A DNA stretch of 64,000 nt, taken from NCBI RefSeq assembly GCF_000718025.1, contig NZ_JODS01000008.1, positions 62,001 to 126,000 of the forward strand. Direction: 5' to 3'. The DNA comes from Kitasatospora purpeofusca. Lineage in GTDB: Bacteria; Actinomycetota; Actinomycetes; Streptomycetales; Streptomycetaceae. Every line of letters begins with the position of its first letter. Within the stretch, counting starts at the first letter, position 1. Shown here in pieces: positions 58,400-64,000 of the stretch. Made by a program: the position numbers and the translations under genes. The notes beneath the pieces are model-generated. The model was not told the origin of the DNA. It searched no databases and was given only the letters and a program-made list of their open reading frames with translations.

Positions 58400-59092
58400 T
58401 CAGTCGGTGGCGCCGGCCCGGATCAGTCCGGCCTCGTAGGCCAGCACCACGGCCTGGACCCGGTCGCGCAGGCCCAGCTTGGCCAGGATCCGCCCGACGT
58501 GGGTCTTCACGGTGGCCTCGGAGAGCACCAGCCGGGCCGCGATCTCCCCGTTCGACAGGCCCTGGGCGACCAGCAGGAACACCTCGCGCTCGCGCTCGGT
58601 GAGCGGGCCCAGGGTGTCGGAGCCGCCGGGGCCGCTCTGCGGGGTCGGCAGCACCTCGGCGAAGCGGTCGATCATGCGGCGGGTGGTGGTCGGCGCGACC
58701 ACGGCGTCCCCGCCGTGGACGGCGCGGATCGCCGCCACCAGCTCGGTCGGCGGCACGTCCTTGAGCAGGAAGCCGCTGGCCCCGGCCTTGAGCGCGGCGA
58801 AGGCGTACTCGTCGAGGTCGAAGGTGGTGAGGATGAGCACGTGCGGGGCGTCCGGCAGCGGGCTGCCGTCCTCGGCCAGGCAGATCCGCCGGGTGGCCTG
58901 CACCCCGTCCAGCCGCGGCATCCGGACGTCCATGAGGATCACGTCCACCTCCGTGTGCCGGAGCTTCTCCACAGCCTGGGCGCCGTCCCCGGCCTCGGCG
59001 GCGATCTCGATGTCCCCCTGCGACTGGAGGATCATCCGGAATCCGGTGCGCAGCAGCTCCTGGTCGTCGACCAGCATCACGCGGATGGTCAT
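58400..59092 (-). CDS. NarL/LuxR-family response regulator
   Basis: The 230-residue protein has a receiver domain (about residues 1-125) with phospho-acceptor Asp55 in VILMDVRMP and switch residues Thr in LILTTFD and Lys in FLLKDVPP. A C-terminal LuxR-type helix-turn-helix follows (about 165-225, LTEREREVFLLVAQGLSNGEIAARLVLSEATVKTH). AGGAG precedes the ATG. It follows the histidine kinase gene by 76 bases and forms a two-component pair with it. Targets are unknown. Confidence 0.94.
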   Translation of the reverse strand: MTIRVMLVDDQELLRTGFRMILQSQGDIEIAAEAGDGAQAVEKLRHTEVDVILMDVRMPRLDGVQATRRICLAEDGSPLPDAPHVLILTTFDLDEYAFAALKAGASGFLLKDVPPTELVAAIRAVHGGDAVVAPTTTRRMIDRFAEVLPTPQSGPGGSDTLGPLTEREREVFLLVAQGLSNGEIAARLVLSEATVKTHVGRILAKLGLRDRVQAVVLAYEAGLIRAGATD

Positions 59093-59168
59093 GGGTGGCT
59101 CCTAGGTTCCTCGGGGAGGACAGCGGGGGGCGGTGGTGCCCGTCGGCGGGTCTGCGGGTGTCCGGGGG

Positions 59169-60398
59169 TCAGGCGGCCTTGAGCGGCAGGACGGCGCGGA
59201 TCCGGAACCCGCCGCCGGGGCGCGGCCCGATGTCGAGGCTGCCGCTGACCATACCGACCCGCTCGCGCATGCCGATCAGGCCGTGGCCCTGGCCGTCGGT
59301 GCCGCCGGAGGCGAGCTGCTCGTCGGTGCTGCCGCGGCCGTCGTCCTCGACCAGCACCGCGAGCTCGCGCTCGCCGAAGTCGACCGCGACCCGGGCGTGG
59401 ACGTCGGGGCCGCCGTGCTTGCGGACGTTGGTCAGCGCCTCCTGGACGATCCGGTAGACCGTCAGCTCGACGCCGCGCGGCAGCTCGCGCGGGTGGCCCG
59501 AGGTGGCGAAGTCCACCTGGAGGCCGGCCGTGCGGACCTGGTCGAGCAGCTCCGGCAGCTCCTCGACGCCGGGCTGCGGCACGTACTCCTCGCCCTTGCT
59601 GTCGGCGCTGCGCAGCACGCCCAGCAGTCGGCGCATCTCGACCAGCGCCTGCCGGCCGGTCGAGGCGATGGTGCTCAGCGCCTCCTTGGCCTGCTGCGGC
59701 GAGTTGTCCAGGACGTAGGCGGCGCCGTCGGCCTGGACGATCATCACCGAGACGTTGTGCGCGACCACGTCGTGCAGTTCGCGGGCGATCCGGGCCCGCT
59801 CGGCGGCGACCGCGACCTTGGACTGGGCGTCACGCTCCCGCTCCAGCCGGGCCGCGCGGTCCTCCAGCTCGACCAGGTACGCCCGGCGCACCCGGGTCAG
59901 CCGGCCCCAGGCCCAGCAGAGGATGAACGGGGTGGTCATCAGGCCGATGATGAGCAGCGCCTCGGGGGCGGAGTAGCTGACGAAGTGGACGTCGGAGTCG
60001 GCGACCGACTCGATCTTCTGCGGATGCAGCCGCCAGTACACCAGCGGGCCCGCGAGCAGTCCGCCGAGCAGCGCGAACCGGGACGTCCAGGGCTTGCCGA
60101 ACGCGGCGCCGGTGTAGGCGAACACCAGGTAGGCGATGCTGGAGATCGCCGGGGTGACGTCCAGCAGGACCTGGGTGAAGCCGATCAGGCCCGCGGCGGC
60201 CACGGTCGCGTCGGGGAAGCGGCGGCGGAACACCATCAGCAGGGGCAGCAGGACGGCCACGGCGAAGTGGACCCCGAGTCGCCAGCCGCTGTTTCCGCTC
60301 CCGTTCTCCGGCAGCACGCCGACGAAGAGCACCATCGCGGCCCAGACGGAGTCGATCACCATGGGGTGACGGCGGAGCCAGGCGTTGAGTCGATGCAC
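59169..60398 (-). CDS. Sensor histidine kinase, HisKA_3 (NarX/DesK-like)
   Basis: The 409-residue kinase has an N-terminal membrane domain of about five helices (residues 10-165) with hardly any extracellular loop, so it probably senses within the membrane. A coiled region follows (LEDRAARLERERDAQSK), then the HisKA_3 dimerisation box IARELHDVVAHNVSVM with the phospho-acceptor histidine. The ATPase domain has VQEALTNVRKHG and VEDDGRGS and GLIGMRERVGMVSG. The GTG at 60398 has TACGCT six bases upstream, a leaderless start. It is divergent from the MidA-like gene. Confidence 0.93.
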   Translation of the reverse strand: MHRLNAWLRRHPMVIDSVWAAMVLFVGVLPENGSGNSGWRLGVHFAVAVLLPLLMVFRRRFPDATVAAAGLIGFTQVLLDVTPAISSIAYLVFAYTGAAFGKPWTSRFALLGGLLAGPLVYWRLHPQKIESVADSDVHFVSYSAPEALLIIGLMTTPFILCWAWGRLTRVRRAYLVELEDRAARLERERDAQSKVAVAAERARIARELHDVVAHNVSVMIVQADGAAYVLDNSPQQAKEALSTIASTGRQALVEMRRLLGVLRSADSKGEEYVPQPGVEELPELLDQVRTAGLQVDFATSGHPRELPRGVELTVYRIVQEALTNVRKHGGPDVHARVAVDFGERELAVLVEDDGRGSTDEQLASGGTDGQGHGLIGMRERVGMVSGSLDIGPRPGGGFRIRAVLPLKAA

Positions 60399-60537
60399 GA
60401 CTCAAGCGTAGGCAGTCGCACCCTGTGCCCAGGTCCGCCGGGAGGGCGATCCGTCCTACTCCCTAGGTCGGAGAGCCCGGCATGCCGCTGCCGTAGGGAT
60501 TGGGCGGGTACGGACCGGGTGTGTAGCGTCCCGCTCC

Positions 60538-61593
60538 ATGAGCTGGATGCGGTGGGCGCCCGCCACGGAGCGTGCCCTCTACGACCCCGACGGCGGCTTC
60601 TACCGCAGGCCGGAGGGCCCGGCCGGGCACTTCCGGACCTCGGTGCACGCCTCGCCGCTGTTCGCCCGGGCGGTGGCCCGACTGCTGCTGGAGGTGGACG
60701 AGGCGCTCGGCCGTCCGGAGGAGCTGGCCTTCGTGGACGTCGGGGCCGGCCGGGGCGAGCTGGTCGCCGGGGTGCTGGCCGAACTGCCGGAGCCGGTGGG
60801 GGAGCGGCTGCGGGTGTGGGCGGTGGAGCTCGCCGCCCGCCCGGACGCGCCGCCCGCCGCTCCGTCCACAGGCCTGTGGACGGAGCGGAGCTGGGCCCGG
60901 ACGGTGTGGACGGCGGAGGTGCCGCGCGGCGTCACCGGGCTGCTGTTCGCCAACGAGTGGCTGGACAACGTACCGCTGGACACCGGCGAGGTCGGCGAGG
61001 ACGGGCTGCTGCGCTACCTGGAGGTGGACCCGGCGACCGGCGAGGAGCGGCTCGGCGGGCCGGTGGACGCCGCCGACGCGGACTGGGCCGCCCGCTGGTG
61101 GCCGGCCGAACGGCCCGGGGACTTCGTCGAGTTCGGCACGCCCAGGGACGCCGCCTGGGCGCACGCGGTGGCCGGCCTGGAACGCGGGCTGGCCGTGGCC
61201 GTCGACTACGGGCACACCGCCGGGCGCCGCCCGCCGTTCCCCACCCGGACCGGCTTCCGGGCCGGCCGCGAGGTGCCCCCGGTGCCCGACGGCTCGTGCG
61301 ACGTCACCGCGCACGTGGCACTGGACGCGGTGGCCGCGCCCGGTCTCCACAGCCTGTGGACGACGCAGCGGGAGGCGCTGCGGGCGCTCGGCGTCAGCGG
61401 CGCCCGGCCGCCGCTGGCCCTCGCCTCCAGCGACCCGGTCGGCTACCTGCGCGCGCTCGGCGGCGCGGGCGAGGGCGCCGAGCTCACCGACCCCGCCGGC
61501 CTGGGCGGATTCGGCTGGCTCTCGCAGGCCGTCCGGATGCCGGTACCGCCGGGCCTCGGGGCGCTGCCGGGATGGCAGACTCTGACCCCATGA
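60538..61593 (+). CDS. MidA/NDUFAF7-like SAM-dependent methyltransferase
   Basis: The 351-residue protein belongs to the DUF185/MidA family. It has an N-terminal RxRTSVHASPLFARAVA-like segment (FRTSVHASPLF), SAM motif I VDVGAGRGELVAGVL, and the post-motif FANEWLDNVPL, corresponding to the family NExxDAxP signature. The human homologue NDUFAF7 dimethylates an arginine of complex I subunit NDUFS2. Here the next gene, overlapping by four bases (ATGA), encodes the NDUFS2 homologue NuoD, so the enzyme and likely substrate are translationally coupled. An N-terminal deletion relative to long homologues makes it shorter than usual. Confidence 0.88.
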   Translation: MSWMRWAPATERALYDPDGGFYRRPEGPAGHFRTSVHASPLFARAVARLLLEVDEALGRPEELAFVDVGAGRGELVAGVLAELPEPVGERLRVWAVELAARPDAPPAAPSTGLWTERSWARTVWTAEVPRGVTGLLFANEWLDNVPLDTGEVGEDGLLRYLEVDPATGEERLGGPVDAADADWAARWWPAERPGDFVEFGTPRDAAWAHAVAGLERGLAVAVDYGHTAGRRPPFPTRTGFRAGREVPPVPDGSCDVTAHVALDAVAAPGLHSLWTTQREALRALGVSGARPPLALASSDPVGYLRALGGAGEGAELTDPAGLGGFGWLSQAVRMPVPPGLGALPGWQTLTP

Positions 61594-62759
61594 GGGAGAC
61601 CACGGTCGGCATCGGGGCGGGAGCCGAGAACTTCACGGGCGGGGCGGGCAGCACCGACATGGTGCTCAACATCGGCCCGCAGCACCCGGCGACCCACGGT
61701 GTGCTGCGGCTGCGCCTGGTGCTGGACGGCGAGCGCATCGTCAGCGCCGAGCCGGTGATCGGCTATATGCACCGGGGTGCGGAGAAGCTCTTCGAGGCCC
61801 GGGACTACCGGCAGATCATCATGCTGGCCAACCGGCACGACTGGCTCTCGGCCTTCTCCAACGAACTGGGCGTGGTGCTCGGCGTCGAGCGGATGCTCGG
61901 CATGGAGGTGCCCGAGCGGGCGGTGTGGATCCGCACCCTGCTGGCCGAGCTGAACCGCGTCCTCAACCATCTGATGTTCCTCGGCTCCTACCCGCTGGAG
62001 CTGGGCGGGATCACCCCGATCTTCCACGCCTTCACCGGCCGCGAGGACCTCCAGCACGTGCTGGAGGAGGCCTCCGGCGGCCGGATGCACTACATGTTCA
62101 ACCGGGTCGGCGGCCTCAAGGAGGACCTGCCGGCCGGCTGGCTCGGCCGGGTCCGCGCCGCCGTCGCCGTGGTCCGCTCCCAGCTGCCGGTCTTCGAGGA
62201 CCTGGTGCTGGGCAACGAGATCTTCCGCGCCCGCACCGCCGGTGTCGGCGTGCTGACCCGGGCGCAGGCCGAGGCGTACGGCGCCAGCGGCCCGATCGCG
62301 CGGGCGAGCGGCCTCGACCTCGACCTGCGCCGGGACGAGCCCTACCTGGCGTACGGCAGCGAGGAGCTGCGGCAGGTGCTGACCGTGGTCACCCGCGAGG
62401 AGGGCGACTGCCTGGCCCGCTTCGAGTGCCTGCTGGAGCAGACCGTCAACGCGCTCGACCTCGCCGACGCCTGCCTCGACAAGCTGGCCACGCTCGCCCC
62501 CGGGCCGGTCAACCTGCGGCTGCCCAAGGTGCTCAAGGCCCCGGAGGGCAGCACCTACGCCTGGACCGAGAACCCGCTCGGCGTCAACGGCTACTACCTG
62601 GTGTCGCGCGGCGACAAGACGCCGTGGCGGCTGAAGCTGCGCTCGGCCTCGTTCAACAACATCCAGACGCTGACCGAGCTGCTGCCGGGGACCCTGGTCG
62701 CGGACATGGTGGCGATCCTGGGCTCGATGTTCTTCGTCGTCGGCGACATCGACAAGTAG
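61590..62759 (+). CDS. NADH dehydrogenase I subunit D paralogue (NuoD2-like)
   Basis: The 389-residue protein is a 49-kDa/NuoD-type complex I subunit, forming part of the quinone-binding pocket. It has MVLNIGPQHPATHGVLRL, with the quinone-contacting His and the arginine that NDUFAF7 modifies in animals, then YMHRGAEKLFEARDYRQI, DWLSAFSNELG and the C-terminal LGSMFFVVGDIDK. It lies away from any other nuo gene here. Streptomycetes have a complete nuo operon elsewhere plus isolated nuo paralogues, so this one is probably part of a partial or specialised complex. The stop is followed by a 16-bp hairpin. Confidence 0.92.
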   Translation: MRETTVGIGAGAENFTGGAGSTDMVLNIGPQHPATHGVLRLRLVLDGERIVSAEPVIGYMHRGAEKLFEARDYRQIIMLANRHDWLSAFSNELGVVLGVERMLGMEVPERAVWIRTLLAELNRVLNHLMFLGSYPLELGGITPIFHAFTGREDLQHVLEEASGGRMHYMFNRVGGLKEDLPAGWLGRVRAAVAVVRSQLPVFEDLVLGNEIFRARTAGVGVLTRAQAEAYGASGPIARASGLDLDLRRDEPYLAYGSEELRQVLTVVTREEGDCLARFECLLEQTVNALDLADACLDKLATLAPGPVNLRLPKVLKAPEGSTYAWTENPLGVNGYYLVSRGDKTPWRLKLRSASFNNIQTLTELLPGTLVADMVAILGSMFFVVGDIDK

Positions 62760-62763
62760 CCGG

Positions 62764-62799
62764 CCGGCGAGGAGCAGCCGGTCGGCTGCTCCTCGCCGG
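62764..62799. terminator. Bidirectional terminator hairpin
   Basis: A perfect 16-bp stem (62764-62779 with 62784-62799) with a GGTC loop lies between the convergent NuoD paralogue and the Cys-rich protein gene. Confidence 0.75.
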
Positions 62800-62805
62800 G
62801 GCGGA

Positions 62806-63723
62806 CTACTTCTTCGGCGCCTTCGGCCGCTTCACCGGGTCGGCCGGGTGCGGGGCCACCTTGCGGTCGCCCTTGGTGGCGATCCGCTCCTCGCAGAGGC
62901 CGGCCAGCACCCGGTACGCGGCCCGGCCCATCAGCTCGGTGAGCTCCGGGCGGTAGCTGACGTAGACCGGGTCGGCGCCCTGGTGCGCGTCCGGGCTGCC
63001 GGTGCACCACCAGTGCAGGTCGTGGCCGCCCGGGCCCCAGCCCCGGCGGTCGTACTCGCCGATGGTGACCTGGAGGTAGCGGGTGTCGTCCGGCCGGTCG
63101 ATCCAGTCGTAGGTGCGGCGGACCGGCAGCTGCCAGCAGACGTCCGGCTTGGTCTCCAGCGGCTCGCGGCCCTCCGCGAGCGCCAGTGCGTGCAGGGCGC
63201 AGCCCCCTCCGCCGGCGAAGCCGGGGCTGTTCACGAAGATGCAGGCGCCGTCGACCCGCCGGGTCTGGCGGTCGCCGTCCTCGTCGAACATGGTGATGCC
63301 GCCGTCGAGCTTGAGCCGGCCCTTGGCGTCGGTGCCGTGCCGGTGGTTCTCCCACAGCTCCGGGGTGAGCCGGGCCGCGTGGCCGGCCACCCGCTTCTCG
63401 TCGTCCTCGTCCGAGTAGTGCGCGCCCAGGGTGCAGCAGCCGTCGGACTCGCCCCGGCCCTCGCGGATGCCCTGGCAGCCCTGGCCGAAGATGCACGACC
63501 AGCGCGAGGTCAGCCAGGTCAGGTCGCAGCGGAAGACCTGCTCCTCGTCCTCGGGGTCGGTGAACTCGACCCAGGCGCGCGCGAAGTCGAGCGGGACCTC
63601 GGGGCGGAGTTCGGAGCGGAGGGTCGGCATCGCCAGGTCGACGGCGCCCGGGCCGCCGCTCCCGGACTTCTTCTTGCCGCCCTTGGAGGTGCCGCTGTGC
63701 TGGGACGTGTCTGCTGCTGCCAC
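62806..63723 (-). CDS. Cysteine-rich conserved protein (DUF3109/YkgJ-like)
   Basis: The 305-residue protein begins with a Lys/Gly-rich tail and contains about nine cysteines in short-spaced groups (FRCDLTWL, WSCIFGQGCQGI, DGCCTLGAHY, GACIFVNSPGF, GGCALHALAL). This pattern resembles zinc- or iron-sulfur-binding YkgJ/DUF3109 proteins, but no exact assignment is possible. Further conserved segments are DVCWQLPVRRTYDWIDRPDDTRYLQV and GHDLHWWCTGSPDAH. The C-terminus is basic. The GTG at 63723 has TACCCT six bases upstream, a leaderless start. It is divergent from the phosphatase gene at the window end. Confidence 0.78.
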   Translation of the reverse strand: MAAADTSQHSGTSKGGKKKSGSGGPGAVDLAMPTLRSELRPEVPLDFARAWVEFTDPEDEEQVFRCDLTWLTSRWSCIFGQGCQGIREGRGESDGCCTLGAHYSDEDDEKRVAGHAARLTPELWENHRHGTDAKGRLKLDGGITMFDEDGDRQTRRVDGACIFVNSPGFAGGGGCALHALALAEGREPLETKPDVCWQLPVRRTYDWIDRPDDTRYLQVTIGEYDRRGWGPGGHDLHWWCTGSPDAHQGADPVYVSYRPELTELMGRAAYRVLAGLCEERIATKGDRKVAPHPADPVKRPKAPKK

Positions 63724-63955
63724 CCGGCAAGGGTAGAGCCTCCGCGGAGCTGCGAACCGTCCGTGGTCGCGCGGTTCACGGCGAGTTCACCGCCGGGCCC
63801 GGTGAACGCCGGGTCAACACCGGCCGAATGCCGTTCGAACCGGGGCCCCGGTCCGGCCCGGCCGGTCCGTCCCGGCCCGCGATCAGTACCCGGACCAGCA
63901 CGAACACCGGCACGACCGGTCACCTCCGGCGCGAGATCGCGTAGCGTGGAGGGTT

Positions 63956-64000
63956 ATGCGACTCGGTGTACTCGACGTAGGTTCCAACACGGTCCACTTC
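63956..64000 (+). CDS. Ppx/GppA exopolyphosphatase-family protein, N-terminus only
   Basis: Only 15 codons are inside the window. They read MRLGVLDVGSNTVHF, the characteristic start of Ppx/GppA phosphatases (VxDxGSNTxxL), which hydrolyse polyphosphate or guanosine pentaphosphate. GGAGGG lies two bases before the ATG and TAGCGT eight bases before it. Confidence 0.88.
   Translation, partial: MRLGVLDVGSNTVHF

Noticed and set aside
63519..63923. Minus-strand frame overlapping the 5' end of the Cys-rich gene and the phosphatase promoter
   Set aside because: It is a shadow in another frame with Arg/Ser/Pro-rich composition and would run over the leaderless promoter of the real gene at 63723.

Overview
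The window is very GC-rich, densely coding actinobacterial chromosome. The gene content (phoU-phoR-phoP, carD, msiK, eshA, lsr2, clpC, a NuoD paralogue) and the compact operons point to the family Streptomycetaceae (Streptomyces or Kitasatospora). I found no insertion sequence, prophage module, CRISPR array or rRNA. The one trace of a mobile element is a degenerate tyrosine-recombinase-like gene beside a tRNA-Thr gene.

Layout. 1-5.6 kb: truncated MFS transporter, gpmA, a secreted copper-dependent chitin oxygenase (LPMO) with a DasR-type operator, a tiny Cys-rich protein, and phoU divergent from phoR-phoP with a PHO box between them. 5.6-12 kb: lipoprotein, carD, ispD-ispF, an FMN/F420-type split-barrel oxidoreductase, cysS and an rRNA methyltransferase. 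12-17 kb: DoxX membrane protein, nucleotidyltransferase, membrane protein and msiK, the shared sugar-ABC ATPase. 17.1-21.7 kb: tRNA-Thr, the degenerate integrase, a long palindrome, an MFS exporter, an alkyltransferase and an ATP-grasp enzyme. 21.7-24.7 kb: a Family 2B encapsulin shell gene (eshA type, HK97-like fold carrying a cyclic-nucleotide-binding domain), followed by a polyprenyl diphosphate synthase that is its likely cargo. 24.8-31 kb: epimerase, two tandem DUF1254/DUF1214 paralogues and a sigma/anti-sigma/BACON-type fused membrane protein. 31-36 kb: radA, disA and mutY (DNA integrity and c-di-AMP) around an anchored protein. 36-42.5 kb: drug-efflux MFS with a divergent TetR regulator and a clear operator, an M23 peptidase and an M6 peptidase. 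42.8-49.3 kb: clpC (with a ClgR-like site), lsr2, an ArgA-like acetyltransferase, a BlaI-type regulator, a 40-residue membrane protein and lysS. 49.4-58.2 kb: a surface protein, a hypothetical protein, coaX, and the NAD/CoA precursor operon nadC-nadB-panD-panC-DUF2520. 58.4-64 kb: a NarL-type two-component system, a MidA/NDUFAF7-like methyltransferase overlapping a NuoD paralogue, a Cys-rich protein and the start of a Ppx/GppA phosphatase.

Two window-wide observations stand out. First, the eshA plus polyprenyl synthase pair is a putative terpenoid-precursor nanocompartment under a strongly palindromic control region. Second, at least thirteen genes have TANNNT six or seven bases before the start codon, the signature of leaderless mRNAs. 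Many genes end in very long perfect hairpins; only some of these have a U-run.
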